From Pedobacter chitinilyticus (GTDB taxonomy: Bacteria > Bacteroidota > Bacteroidia > Sphingobacteriales > Sphingobacteriaceae): a DNA stretch of 64,000 bases. How positions within the stretch are numbered: the first letter of the stretch is position 1; each line of letters begins with the position of its first letter. A program made the position numbers and the translations under genes. Shown here piece after piece: positions 16,254 through 24,268 of the stretch. The notes under the pieces are model-generated. The model saw only the letters and a list, made by a program, of their open reading frames with translations, was not told the origin of the DNA and searched no databases. Location of the stretch: NCBI RefSeq assembly GCF_003313385.1, contig NZ_QMHN01000001.1, positions 867,325 to 931,324 of the forward strand. The letters are read 5' to 3'.

Positions 16254-17030
16254 ATGAAAAAGATTTTAACCATTATTACCCTTGCCTCTATCCTATTCAC
16301 TGCCTGCAAAAAAGATGAAGAAATCACATCAACACCAGGAAAAGTATCCCTTAATTTCGATGCGGTTTTCGGAACATCAGACTTTGCTTTAAATACAAAC
16401 TTTAATTCAGGAACTAAAACATATAACTTCAATAAATTTAGATATTGGGTAAGTAACATCGTATTGGTCAAGGCCAATGGAGAAGAATACGTAGTTCCTA
16501 AATCATACTATTTATTAGAAGAGACGTCGGCAGTAACTGTACAAGATGGTGCGTATACTTATCCTGCTAATAAAAGAGAATTGGTAGAATTAAATGATAT
16601 TCCAAATGGCGAATATAAAGGCATCAAATTTGGCATCGGCGTAGAATCTAAGTATAATGATAATTTAAGCTTGACTATTGGGGAACTTTCTCAACTAAAT
16701 GGTATGACGAATGTTTCTTGGATGTGGCATACGAGTTATATTTTTACCGCAATTGGAGGATCTGCAGTAGAAAATGCCAATAACAAAACCATCAAAATAG
16801 AAACAGGCCTAAATGCCAATTATAAAACAGTTGCTTTAAATTTTCCCCAAAATTTAACCATTGGTGGTTCTAAATCTAATGTGATTAATTTAAAAGCTGA
16901 TGTATCCAAAGCCTTGGATGGTATTGACGTTATTGCTACACCAACGGTTGGTGCAGCTCAAGCAACTACCATGACTGCTCTGGCAAATAACTACAGTACT
17001 AAGGTTTTCAGTGTGACATCGGTAAATTAA
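16254..17030 (+). CDS. MbnP-like copper-binding lipoprotein, divergent copy
   Basis: This 258-residue lipoprotein (C18 in LFTACKK) has the MbnP pattern: VSLNFDAVFG, the YNFNKFRYWVSNI strand, a GIKFGIGVESKYND block and W156-M-W158-H159 followed by TSYIFTAIGG. In studied MbnP proteins a Trp is oxidised to kynurenine by the diheme partner MbnH and takes part in copper binding. Tryptophans are conserved here, but the YHIG histidine and the C-terminal HDH of the second copy are missing. It lies one base before the first MbnH gene and is surely co-transcribed with it. Confidence 0.82.
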   Translation: MKKILTIITLASILFTACKKDEEITSTPGKVSLNFDAVFGTSDFALNTNFNSGTKTYNFNKFRYWVSNIVLVKANGEEYVVPKSYYLLEETSAVTVQDGAYTYPANKRELVELNDIPNGEYKGIKFGIGVESKYNDNLSLTIGELSQLNGMTNVSWMWHTSYIFTAIGGSAVENANNKTIKIETGLNANYKTVALNFPQNLTIGGSKSNVINLKADVSKALDGIDVIATPTVGAAQATTMTALANNYSTKVFSVTSVN

Positions 17031-17031
17031 A

Positions 17032-18096
17032 ATGACTAAAGCTAAAGTACATTTCTTTTGGCTAGTCTTATATCTGGCAGTTTCTTCTTGTAAAAAAGAG
17101 GAAGCTGCTATAATTGCTACAGATAATCGGTACTACTTGGCAATTCCAGGTAATATGCCTCCTTGGGTTGACGACGTAGATAATCCTTTAACTAATGATG
17201 GTGTAAAATTGGGGCGATTGTTATTTTATGACAAGCGCTTATCTGGCAATAATCAACTTTCGTGTGCTTCTTGTCATCAACAAGCTTTGGCCTTTAGCGA
17301 CGGTATGCGCATAAATGATAGTGGTGTATCTAAACAGAAATTGCATCGGCATACCCCTACGTTATTTAATTTGCTTTGGACCAATAAAGGATTATTCTGG
17401 GACGGAGGTTCTACCAACCTGGAATCACAGGCCTTTGGACCTTTAACCAGTATGGATGAAATGGGCCAAGACCTTTATGAACTCGAATTTGAATTGAAAG
17501 CAGTGCCAGAATATCGACAATTATTTGATAAAGCTTTTGAAAACGGTATTACATCTGCAAATGTGGTCAAAGCCTTGGCGCAGTTTCAACGCACCTTAGT
17601 TTCGGCAAACTCTCGTTACGATAAGTTTAAAAGAAACGAAGGAATCCAATTATCGGTGTTAGAAATGGAGGGAATGAAAGTAATGGAGCAAAAATGTAAA
17701 AGCTGCCATGCTGGTGAGCTGTTTACTGACAATGACTTTCACAACAACGGAATTGATTTTAGCTACAATGATGATTTGGAAGGTATTTATCTAGGTAGGT
17801 TTAGAGTTACACTTAACCCCTTGGATATGGGGAGTTTCAAAACGCCTACGCTTAGAAACGTAATGCTGACTGCACCTTATATGCACGACGGTAGGTTTGG
17901 TAGTATAGATGAAGTGCTAGATCATTATGCACATGGAATTAGGCCTTCGCTTACCGTAGATAAAAGACTTTACCAAAATAATGGACAATTAGGGATTCCA
18001 CTATCTAGTACAGAAAAATCAGCTATTAAGGCGTTTTTAAATGCGCTTAGTGACGAAGAATTTATAAGTAACAAAAAAATTAGTAATCCATATTGA
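17032..18096 (+). CDS. MbnH-like diheme peroxidase lipoprotein, copy 1
   Basis: This 354-residue MauG/cytochrome-c-peroxidase family lipoprotein (C20 in VSSCKK) has two haem-attachment motifs: CASCH at 78-82 and CKSCH at 222-226. Other landmarks are VKLGRLLFYDKRLSG, HTPTLFNLLW, FGPLTSMDEMG, FKTPTLRNVMLTAPYMHDGRFG and the C-terminal FLNALSDEEF. MbnH-type enzymes use a bis-Fe(IV) state to oxidise a Trp of MbnP. Gene adjacency (1 bp) predicts the preceding MbnP-like protein as substrate. Alternatively it could be a plain H2O2 peroxidase. Confidence 0.9.
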   Translation: MTKAKVHFFWLVLYLAVSSCKKEEAAIIATDNRYYLAIPGNMPPWVDDVDNPLTNDGVKLGRLLFYDKRLSGNNQLSCASCHQQALAFSDGMRINDSGVSKQKLHRHTPTLFNLLWTNKGLFWDGGSTNLESQAFGPLTSMDEMGQDLYELEFELKAVPEYRQLFDKAFENGITSANVVKALAQFQRTLVSANSRYDKFKRNEGIQLSVLEMEGMKVMEQKCKSCHAGELFTDNDFHNNGIDFSYNDDLEGIYLGRFRVTLNPLDMGSFKTPTLRNVMLTAPYMHDGRFGSIDEVLDHYAHGIRPSLTVDKRLYQNNGQLGIPLSSTEKSAIKAFLNALSDEEFISNKKISNPY

Positions 18097-18101
18097 TAAT
18101 T

Positions 18102-18944
18102 ATGAAAAGGAATATATTATACCTCGTAACCATCTTAATACTTTTTTTAATTTCCTGTAGTAAGAAAAATGAACCTACTCCAGATTTTGAAGAAGAAAAT
18201 TTAGCTCCCCTGTCTATTGAGTTTGATAACATTGTTGGAGGAAGAACATTGACTTTTAACAATGCAGCGGTTCCTTACACCAATGCCAAGGGCGAAGCTT
18301 TTACCATAAGCATGATCCAATATTTTATCAGTAACGTAGAGGTGACCACTACTAGTGGACAAAAATATACTGTAAAGCAGGATAGCTCTTATTTTTTGAT
18401 CAAGGGCTCAGACAGAGGTACTCGTTTTGCAAAAGTAAAAGTGCCAGAAGGCGATTATAGTAAATTAACCTTTATTGTAGGCGTAGATAGTTTACGCAGT
18501 ACGATGCCAGTAGACAAGAGAACTGGCGTGCTAGATCCAGCTTCTGGAGGAAGTATGGAAAGTGGTGGCATGTACTGGGGCTGGAATTCTGGATATATTT
18601 TTTTCCGTTTAGAAGGGAATTCAAACGTGGTCACTGATGATCAACAGGGCGATCCTACAGGTAAAAAGCAATTTAAGTACCACATTGGTTTCTTTGGTGG
18701 TTACGATGTTCCTACAATTAATAACATTAGAAAGATAACCGTGGATTTGAATGAAGCTGGGATAGCGAGGGTGAGAAAGGATAGACAGAGTAATATTCAT
18801 CTCTTTGTTGACTTAATGAAGGTTTTTAATGGTAAAAATACTTTTAGCATTAAGGAGAATCCGAATGTGATGTTCGGCGAATTTTCTTCAACAATAGCCA
18901 ATAATTTTTCAGGATTGTTTACACACGACCATACAGAGAATTAA
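18102..18944 (+). CDS. MbnP-like copper-binding lipoprotein, canonical copy
   Basis: This 280-residue lipoprotein (lipobox LISC, C19) has MbnP landmarks: LSIEFDNIVGG, AFTISMIQYFISNVEV, KLTFIVGVDS, MYWGWNSGYIFFRLEG (Trp at 159 and 161), KYHIGFFGG and a C-terminal GLFTHDHTEN. The two His of HDH and the YHIG His are candidate copper ligands with a Trp-derived kynurenine. I chose ATG 18102, which starts a proper lipoprotein signal (MKRNILYLVTILILFLISC). A TTG at 18093 would only add three residues. Six bases separate it from the first MbnH stop and one base from the second MbnH gene. Confidence 0.88.
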   Translation: MKRNILYLVTILILFLISCSKKNEPTPDFEEENLAPLSIEFDNIVGGRTLTFNNAAVPYTNAKGEAFTISMIQYFISNVEVTTTSGQKYTVKQDSSYFLIKGSDRGTRFAKVKVPEGDYSKLTFIVGVDSLRSTMPVDKRTGVLDPASGGSMESGGMYWGWNSGYIFFRLEGNSNVVTDDQQGDPTGKKQFKYHIGFFGGYDVPTINNIRKITVDLNEAGIARVRKDRQSNIHLFVDLMKVFNGKNTFSIKENPNVMFGEFSSTIANNFSGLFTHDHTEN

Positions 18945-18945
18945 A

Positions 18946-19986
18946 ATGAGATATGTCAAATATATTTTAGTACTGTTGGTTTTTGTTTATTCCTGCAAGA
19001 AGGGTAATGATATACAACAGCAGATAGATACTTTTTTAGGGTTTCAAGCTCCTAAAAATTTTCCACAGCCTATCTACAATTTGGCAAACAACCCCGTAAC
19101 TAAGGATGGTTTCGAATTAGGTAGGAAACTTTTTTATGATGTACGCCTTTCTAGAAATAATACGATTAGTTGTGGTTCGTGCCATATCCAGTCTTCGGCA
19201 TTTACACAACACGGGCACGATGTAAGTCATGGCATTGAGGATCGATTAGGTACACGTAACTCGCCTCCCATTATGAATTTGGCTTGGAACAAAGCATTTA
19301 TGTGGGGCGGTGGTGTATTTGACCTTGACCTACAACCCATTACTCCGATTACAGCCCACGAGGAAATGGATGAAAGCTTAGAAAATGTGCTCAATAAACT
19401 TCGTTCGGCTACGGCTTATAAAGAGAAATTTAAAGCAGCCTTTGGTTCAGAGGAAATTACGACTGCACGTTTTATGAAAGCCTTATCGCAGTTTATGATC
19501 ATGTGCATTAGTAGTAATTCTAAATACGACAAGGTCATGAGGAAAGAAAGTAATGCGGCTTTTACGACTCTGGAATTGGAAGGTTATGAGATTTTTAAGG
19601 ATAAGTGTGGTAGTTGCCATAAGGAGCCCTTATTTACCGATGGAGAATTTAGGAATAATGGCTTAGCGCCCAATCCCATTAACGATAAAGGTCTATATGG
19701 ATCGACTTTGTTAAGTACAGATAAGTATAAATTTAAAGTACCATCGTTACGTAATCTCAAATATACTGCGCCATTTATGCATGATGGTAGGTTTTTGAAC
19801 TTAGATGCCGTTTTTCAGCACTATACTAATGAGGTTCAGGCGACGGAGAACTTAGACCCATTGTTAAATAAGAATGGAACTAGGGGGATTGCCATTAACA
19901 GCGATGAGAAAAGCAAATTACTTGCTTTTTTAAATACTCTAAATGATGAGGAATTTATTAACAATAAACTTTTAGCAGAACAGTAA
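18946..19986 (+). CDS. MbnH-like diheme peroxidase lipoprotein, copy 2
   Basis: This 346-residue lipoprotein (C17 in VFVYSCKK) has two haem motifs, CGSCH at 76-80 and CGSCH at 221-225. Family blocks are FELGRKLFYDVRLSRNN, HGIEDRLGTRNSPPIMNLAWN, PITAHEEMDESL, KVPSLRNLKYTAPFMHDGRF and FLNTLNDEEFI. It has the same architecture as copy 1 but is clearly diverged. It follows the canonical MbnP by one base, which makes a second complete MbnP-MbnH pair. Its stop overlaps the next start by one base. Confidence 0.9.
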   Translation: MRYVKYILVLLVFVYSCKKGNDIQQQIDTFLGFQAPKNFPQPIYNLANNPVTKDGFELGRKLFYDVRLSRNNTISCGSCHIQSSAFTQHGHDVSHGIEDRLGTRNSPPIMNLAWNKAFMWGGGVFDLDLQPITPITAHEEMDESLENVLNKLRSATAYKEKFKAAFGSEEITTARFMKALSQFMIMCISSNSKYDKVMRKESNAAFTTLELEGYEIFKDKCGSCHKEPLFTDGEFRNNGLAPNPINDKGLYGSTLLSTDKYKFKVPSLRNLKYTAPFMHDGRFLNLDAVFQHYTNEVQATENLDPLLNKNGTRGIAINSDEKSKLLAFLNTLNDEEFINNKLLAEQ

Positions 19987-20909
19987 TGATTATTAAGAAA
20001 ATACTTCTATTGATTTTATTATCAAGTCCTTCAACATTGCTTGCTTGCGATATCTGTGGTTGTGGTGTGGGCAGTTACTATATCGGTATTTTGCCCGAAT
20101 ACAACAAACGTTTTGTAGGTCTTAGGTATCAGCATAAAACCCTGCAAACGCATTTGGGTCCGCACGGAAATGTTACGCCACTGTCTACAGACGAAACGTA
20201 TCAAAGTGCAGAACTTTGGGGTGGCTGGAATTTCGGAAAGCGTTTTAGGACACTCGCTTTTATTCCCTATAACTTCAATCAGCGTAGTTCGCAAGCCAAT
20301 ACTGGCAATAAACAAGGTTTAGGTGATATTGCATTAATGGGTTATTATAATTTGTTTACCCAAAGCAATACACTTAACAGTAAATTGCTGGTGCATTCAC
20401 TTTGGGTGGGTGCGGGCGTTAAACTTCCCACAGGAAAATACGAACCTAGCGAACGTTTGGCTATCCAAGAAAACCCTAACAACTTTCAATTAGGAACAGC
20501 AAGTACCGATTTTACCCTGAATGCGGCCTACGATATTCGCTTAAATGATTTTGGCTTTAACCTAAATGCCAATTACAAAATCAACACTGAGAATAAATAC
20601 GGTTATAGGTATGGCAATAAGCTCAGTACAAATGCACTATTGTATTATAAGTTTAGGTTATTCCATCAACTCACCATTGCGCCAAATGCAGGTATTTTAT
20701 ATGAAACTGCTACCAAGGACATGGAACAAGGTAAATATGAAATGGATGTTTCTGGAGGTTATTCTACCGCTTTGGTTACAGGTTTTGAATTGGCGGTAAG
20801 TAAGTTTTCTGTTGGCGCTAATTACCAAAATGTAATAGGTCAGGAATTAGCTAATCAACGTGCCAAGGCTGGAAATCGGTTAATGCTTCACTTTTCTGTT
20901 CCATTTTAA
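19986..20909 (+). CDS. Outer-membrane beta-barrel protein with mature N terminus CDICGCG
   Basis: This 307-residue protein has a signal peptide (residues 1-20) and then C21-D-I-C24-G-C26-G. The rest alternates short strands and aromatic ends (FNLNANYKIN, LLYYKF, ASKFSVGANYQNVIG) and finishes in a strand with terminal Phe (FSVPF). These are signs of an outer-membrane barrel. The Cys-rich start could bind a metal at the periplasmic face, or C21 could be lipidated. It overlaps the second MbnH gene by one base. A role in copper or electron transfer across the outer membrane is inferred. Confidence 0.75.
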   Translation: MIIKKILLLILLSSPSTLLACDICGCGVGSYYIGILPEYNKRFVGLRYQHKTLQTHLGPHGNVTPLSTDETYQSAELWGGWNFGKRFRTLAFIPYNFNQRSSQANTGNKQGLGDIALMGYYNLFTQSNTLNSKLLVHSLWVGAGVKLPTGKYEPSERLAIQENPNNFQLGTASTDFTLNAAYDIRLNDFGFNLNANYKINTENKYGYRYGNKLSTNALLYYKFRLFHQLTIAPNAGILYETATKDMEQGKYEMDVSGGYSTALVTGFELAVSKFSVGANYQNVIGQELANQRAKAGNRLMLHFSVPF

Positions 20910-20920
20910 AATTTAATATC

Positions 20921-21319
20921 ATGAATAAATTAAAAAATCTAAGCTTAATAATTATCCTGGCTTTCACCGCTTGTCAGCAGCAGGACAATGAGCAAGCTAT
21001 TAAAAAAACTATCGACGATTTGCATAACGAAGCAATGGTGATTAATGAGAAAGCCATTAAAACTACTTTCAAGTTAGATAGTTTGTTGGAAAAAAAGCGC
21101 CAGGAGAAAGATGGCGACACCATTGCACTACAAAATTCCATTCATCAGCTCCATTTGGCAGATGAGAAAATGATGGATTGGATGCATGGTTTCCAACTTG
21201 ATTTTAAGGGTTCAAAAGCAGAAGCTTTACAGTACTTTAAAAATCAACTGGATAGTGTAAAACAAGTGCAGGTTCAGTTAGAAAAAGCCATTGAACAGGC
21301 AAAACCTTTTATAAAATAA
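20921..21319 (+). CDS. Helical Met/His-bearing lipoprotein
   Basis: This 132-residue protein has a lipoprotein signal (FTACQQQ, C18) and a long amphipathic coiled-coil-like region. Met and His recur in blocks (LHNEAMV, DEKMMDWMHGF), a composition seen in periplasmic copper-binding helical proteins. No known family is asserted. It starts 11 bp after the barrel gene and is likely in the same operon. Copper binding is inferred from composition and context. Confidence 0.7.
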   Translation: MNKLKNLSLIIILAFTACQQQDNEQAIKKTIDDLHNEAMVINEKAIKTTFKLDSLLEKKRQEKDGDTIALQNSIHQLHLADEKMMDWMHGFQLDFKGSKAEALQYFKNQLDSVKQVQVQLEKAIEQAKPFIK

Positions 21320-21329
21320 TGATGAATTA

Positions 21330-21512
21330 GCCACAGATGCACAGGTAAAAATTTATGTGAATGTATAAGCACTCACTTCGTCATTTCGAGAGTTTACGAC
21401 AAAGCCAGTCTCTGAAAGTTATTAGAAGACTAGCATATTCAAAGATTTCTCGACTACGCTCGAAATGACGGGCGATGTTTTTAGGAAAATGTAAAATCTG
21501 TGTATCTGTGGC
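21330..21512. repeat. Outer GCCACAGATGCACAG inverted repeat enclosing a CGTCATTTCG element
   Basis: GCCACAGATGCACAG at 21330-21344 and CTGTGTATCTGTGGC at 21498-21512 are outer arms. The inner palindrome occupies 21379-21470. A single copy of the outer arms forms a compact hairpin at 48949-48988, so the inner element appears to have inserted into a pre-existing outer one. Confidence 0.75.
21379..21470. repeat. Palindromic intergenic repeat (CGTCATTTCGA family), copy 3
   Basis: CGTCATTTCGAG and CTCGAAATGACG bound the element, with a variable centre. It sits between the lipoprotein and YHS genes inside the copper locus and may split the operon. Confidence 0.8.
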
Positions 21513-21530
21513 ATAAACCCTTAATGTAAT

Positions 21531-21773
21531 ATGAAAACAACTTTAATAATCTGTATTTTTGCCCTTGGTGGTTGGTGGACACAGGGAGAAACCACTACTC
21601 ATGAATTTCAAAAAACTGTTGTTAGTGATAGCCTAAAGGTAGATCCAGTTTGTAAGATGAAAGTGAAAGCTTCGAGCAGTATTAAAAGCACTTTCAACAA
21701 AAAGGAATATGTGTTTTGCAGCAAAAGTTGCCAAATGAAATTTGATAAAAGCCCTGAAAAATATCTTAAATAA
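21531..21773 (+). CDS. Exported YHS-domain metal-binding protein
   Basis: This 80-residue protein has an N-terminal hydrophobic signal (MKTTLIICIFALGGWW) and a YHS domain. The motif VDPVCKMKVK (C41) and YVFCSKSCQMKF (C63, C67) supply metal ligands. YHS domains occur in copper and heavy-metal handling proteins. The stop abuts the Sco start with no gap, so they are one transcription unit. It probably delivers or buffers copper in the periplasm beside Sco. Confidence 0.85.
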   Translation: MKTTLIICIFALGGWWTQGETTTHEFQKTVVSDSLKVDPVCKMKVKASSSIKSTFNKKEYVFCSKSCQMKFDKSPEKYLK

Positions 21774-22418
21774 ATGATGAAAAGATTAATTCAATACGCT
21801 GCATTCGGACTGTTATTGTTTGGAGCGGCATGTACACAAGAAAAGAAATTACCTATTTATGGAGATAAGGAGGCGAAGATCAGCAAAGATGCTAATGGTA
21901 ATGAAAAGATAGATACTGTTTACAAAACGATCCCAAACTTCAAGTTTCTTAACCAAGATAGTATTGAGGTCACGCAAGATGCATTCAATAACAAAATTTA
22001 CGTAGCCGATTTCTTTTTTACTTCTTGTACAACCATCTGTCCTATCATGCACCGTAATATGAGGACCATTTACGACAAGTATAAAGGCAACCCAGAAGTA
22101 ATGTTTCTTTCTCATACCATTGATTTTAAGTACGACAAACCTTCTGTATTGAAAAAGTATGCGAAAAAACTGGGTGTTGATGTACCACAATGGCAGTTTT
22201 TATACGGCGATAAAAAAGAAGTGTACGGCTTAGCGGAAAAAGATTATCTGGTAGCGGTACAAGAAGATAGTGCAGCAACCGATGGTTATGTACACCAGGG
22301 TTGGTTAGTGCTTGTTGATAAGCATAAACGCATTAGAGGAGCTTATGACGGTACCAAACCTGAAGAAGTTGAAAAGCTGAAAAGCGATATGGATATTTTG
22401 CTTGCGGAGAAAAACTGA
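21774..22418 (+). CDS. SCO1/SenC family copper chaperone lipoprotein
   Basis: This 214-residue lipoprotein (C20 in FGAACTQ) has a thioredoxin-like fold with copper-site cysteines C85 and C89 (FFFTSCTTICPIM) and H174 (GYVHQGW). The IDFKYDKPSVLKKYAKKLG segment is typical. Sco proteins load copper into the CuA site of cytochrome oxidase or act as thiol-redox chaperones. It directly follows the YHS gene and precedes a cytochrome c gene by 4 bp, which fits copper/respiration work. Confidence 0.93.
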   Translation: MMKRLIQYAAFGLLLFGAACTQEKKLPIYGDKEAKISKDANGNEKIDTVYKTIPNFKFLNQDSIEVTQDAFNNKIYVADFFFTSCTTICPIMHRNMRTIYDKYKGNPEVMFLSHTIDFKYDKPSVLKKYAKKLGVDVPQWQFLYGDKKEVYGLAEKDYLVAVQEDSAATDGYVHQGWLVLVDKHKRIRGAYDGTKPEEVEKLKSDMDILLAEKN

Positions 22419-22422
22419 TTAA

Positions 22423-22881
22423 GTGAAAAGTCAAAAATCAAAAGTTAAAAGCATCAGCGTTAAGAAAATTGTAGTTTATACCTTTTTTTTAGCGGCAGTA
22501 GCCATAGTGATTAATGCTTGTCAAAGTGCGAGTGAAATTGAAATGGCTAAATACCTTTCCAATGGAAAAGATATTTATGTGGCTAGGTGTCAGAATTGCC
22601 ATGGCGCCAACGGGGAAGGTTTGGGAGAGCTGGCTCCCCCACTCACTGATACGGTATTTTTGAAAGCTAATAAGCAAAAAATTGCTTGCTATATCAAAAA
22701 TGGCGCTAATGAACCGATGGAGATTCATGGTAAAACCTATCAAGAGAAAATGCCAGCATTTAAGGATTTGCATGATATTGATATTGCACAGGTAATGGTG
22801 TATGTGACCAATTCATTTGGTAATCAGCAAGGAATGTATACTTATGAGCAGGTAGCAAAGGATTTGCAGAATTGTAAATAG
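22423..22881 (+). CDS. Monohaem c-type cytochrome lipoprotein
   Basis: This 152-residue protein starts at GTG 22423, the only start that keeps the signal segment. It has a basic N-terminal stretch (MKSQKSKVKSISVKK), a hydrophobic helix and lipobox VINACQS (C33). The haem site is C56-QNC-H60 in YVARCQNCHGANGEG, and a later EKMPAFKDLHD supplies the axial Met. It is a class I cytochrome c of the cell surface or periplasm. It closes the copper locus and is likely an electron carrier for the diheme enzymes or oxidase. Confidence 0.88.
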   Translation: MKSQKSKVKSISVKKIVVYTFFLAAVAIVINACQSASEIEMAKYLSNGKDIYVARCQNCHGANGEGLGELAPPLTDTVFLKANKQKIACYIKNGANEPMEIHGKTYQEKMPAFKDLHDIDIAQVMVYVTNSFGNQQGMYTYEQVAKDLQNCK

Positions 22882-22901
22882 TGCTTTTTCTATCTTAGGA
22901 A

Positions 22902-22938
22902 GACTTACAGGGTTTCTAAAACTTCGTAAGTCTTTTTT
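22902..22938 (+). terminator. Terminator from the ACTTACGAAGT-family repeat
   Basis: GACTTACAGGGTTT and AAAACTTCGTAAGTC pair imperfectly and are followed by TTTTTTG. It ends the cytochrome gene. Close copies are at 37828-37858 and 42968-42997. Confidence 0.7.
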
Positions 22939-22957
22939 GTTTTTATTAAGCATCATC

Positions 22958-23041
22958 CGTCATTGCGAGGCACGAAGCAATCTCACGAATGTCAAGGTTA
23001 AAAACTATTACTTTAAGATTGCTTCGTGCCTCGCAATGACG
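22958..23041. repeat. CGTCATTGCGAGG palindromic repeat
   Basis: CGTCATTGCGAGGCACGAAG and CTTCGTGCCTCGCAATGACG are near-perfect 20-bp arms with AAGCAATCT and AGATTGCTT continuing the stem. It is a sister family of the CGTCATTTCGA element. Confidence 0.85.
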
Positions 23042-23054
23042 AAACTTTATAAAC

Positions 23055-23087
23055 AAACCTCGCAGGTTTTTAAAACCTACGAGGTTT
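23055..23087. repeat. AAACCTCGYAGG hairpin repeat, copy 1
   Basis: AAACCTCGCAGG and CCTACGAGGTTT enclose TTTTTAAAA. Copies at 30581-30613 and 59693-59725 are nearly identical. It sits just upstream of rnpB. Confidence 0.85.
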
Positions 23088-23109
23088 AATACAAAACGAA
23101 ATAAAAGCT

Positions 23110-23117
23110 TACCTTTG
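23110..23117 (+). promoter_or_regulatory. -7 box of rnpB
   Basis: TACCTTTG matches TAnnTTTG and lies 5 bases before the first paired base of RNase P RNA. Confidence 0.6.
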
Positions 23118-23122
23118 CACTT

Positions 23123-23489
23123 AATGCAAACCGTTCTATCGCCGCAATTTTATATTGAGGAGGAAAGTCCGGGCAACAAAGAGCGTCTCGCTTCCTAACG
23201 GGAAGGGGTTTAGGAATGAAGACCTAGGCCACGGAAAGTGCCACAGAAAATATACCGTCTCAACTTGTTGGGATAAGGGTGAAAACGTGAGGTAAGAGCT
23301 CACGAGCTTTGTTAGTGATAGCAAGGTTGGTAAACCCCGGGAGTTGAAAGACCAAATAGGCTAACGCATGTAGGGCTGCTCGTCCGATGTTAGTGGGTAG
23401 GTCGTTAGAGGTAAATGGCAACATTTATCCTGGATTAATGATAGAAGTCCTTTTAGGAGGAAACAGAACCCGGCTTATAGGTTTGCATT
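23123..23489 (+). ncRNA. rnpB: RNase P RNA, class A
   Basis: RNase P RNA is the catalytic subunit that removes the 5' leaders of pre-tRNAs. The universally conserved 5' core GAGGAAAGTCCGGGC (about 23157) and the 3' ACAGAACCCGGCTTA (about 23464) form P4. The ends AATGCAAACC (23123) and GGTTTGCATT (ending 23489) pair as P1 and set the boundaries. The block GGTAAACCCCGGGAG and the P12-P18 region are as expected. Length ~367 nt is normal for type A. A strong terminator follows at once. Confidence 0.95.
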
Positions 23490-23502
23490 TATATATGAAA
23501 CA

Positions 23503-23540
23503 AAAAAGTGGCGTTACCTTGGTAGTGCCACTTTTGTTTT
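23503..23540 (+). terminator. Terminator of rnpB
   Basis: AAAAGTGGC and GCCACTTTT enclose GTTACCTTGGTAGT-like loop sequence, followed by GTTTT. It lies between rnpB and the convergent ABM-like gene. Confidence 0.85.
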
Positions 23541-23850
23541 ATTTGATTATTCTTAATGAAGAACCAAGGTGTTCCATTGGTTCAATAACTGCTGGTGCGG
23601 TTAAGCCTCTTTCGTCTCTGTGTTGCTGAAAAGCAAGAAAAGAAGGCGTATTTAAAATCTGTTGTTGTATTTCTTCATTTTCGTACATAGAAACATGCAC
23701 AAAAGTTAGTCCGTCCTCTTTAACGTAAACATGGTACAGGAACTTGCTGTGTTGCAGTTCTCTAAAATCAGCTAAAAAAGCAGCAATATTACGTTTATTC
23801 TCTTCAACAAATTCGGCGTTAATTTGGTAAGTAACCTGTACTGCAATCAT
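23539..23850 (-). CDS. Antibiotic-biosynthesis-monooxygenase-like small protein
   Basis: This 103-residue protein fits the ABM dimeric alpha+beta barrel fold: a strand (MIAVQVTYQI), a helix with FVEENKRNIAAFLADFREL, LYHVYVKEDGLTFVHVSMYENEE and FLAFQQHRDERGLTA. The His and Glu positions typical of ABM are visible. Members include quinol monooxygenases and haem degraders, but many have no known reaction, and none is shown here. Its 3' end touches the rnpB terminator. Confidence 0.7.
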   Translation of the reverse strand: MIAVQVTYQINAEFVEENKRNIAAFLADFRELQHSKFLYHVYVKEDGLTFVHVSMYENEEIQQQILNTPSFLAFQQHRDERGLTAPAVIEPMEHLGSSLRIIK

Positions 23851-23916
23851 ATTCTTATTTTTTGCTTTTAGTAAATGTACAAAAACGTTTTATCGTTTTA
23901 GAGCGCCTATAAAAAA

Positions 23917-23941
23917 AGACCTTGTACTTAAACAAGGTCTT
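23917..23941 (-). terminator. Terminator of the histone-like gene
   Basis: AAGACCTTG and CAAGGTCTT pair. Read on the minus strand the stem ends in TTTTTTT. Confidence 0.8.
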
Positions 23942-23964
23942 CCATTAATTACTTTGAGCGGTTA

Positions 23965-24144
23965 TTATTTTGCGCTATTTTTTTTCTCTGTAACTTCAGT
24001 ACGAATTTCTTGAGCTAAACCTTTAAGATCTTGCATAGCTTTACGTACTCTAGTTCCTGCAGCTGAATTACCTGCGTTGTAAAATTTCTCTACGTCTGCC
24101 TCGATAGCGGCAACTACTTCTTTAACTTTTGCAAATTTTTCCAT
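23965..24144 (-). CDS. Histone H1-like DNA-binding protein, 59 residues
   Basis: The frame begins MEKFAKVKEVVAAIEADVEK and ends KKNSAK. It is helical, rich in Lys, Ala and Glu, and contains FYNAGNSAAGTRVRKAM, the pattern of the small Hc1/histone-H1-like proteins widespread in Bacteroidota. They bind DNA and probably help organise the nucleoid. The start codon is ATG at 24144, and the gene has its own terminator. It is short, but composition and motif make it convincing. Confidence 0.85.
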   Translation of the reverse strand: MEKFAKVKEVVAAIEADVEKFYNAGNSAAGTRVRKAMQDLKGLAQEIRTEVTEKKNSAK

Positions 24145-24268
24145 TGTTATAATTTTAATTTATTGGTCAAATATATCATTTAAACGGAATAAACAAGCAA
24201 TTCTTTCTTTTTTTGATATTCTTTTTTGCCGTAAGTTTTTAACAATTCACATTTCGTATCCGTTGCCC

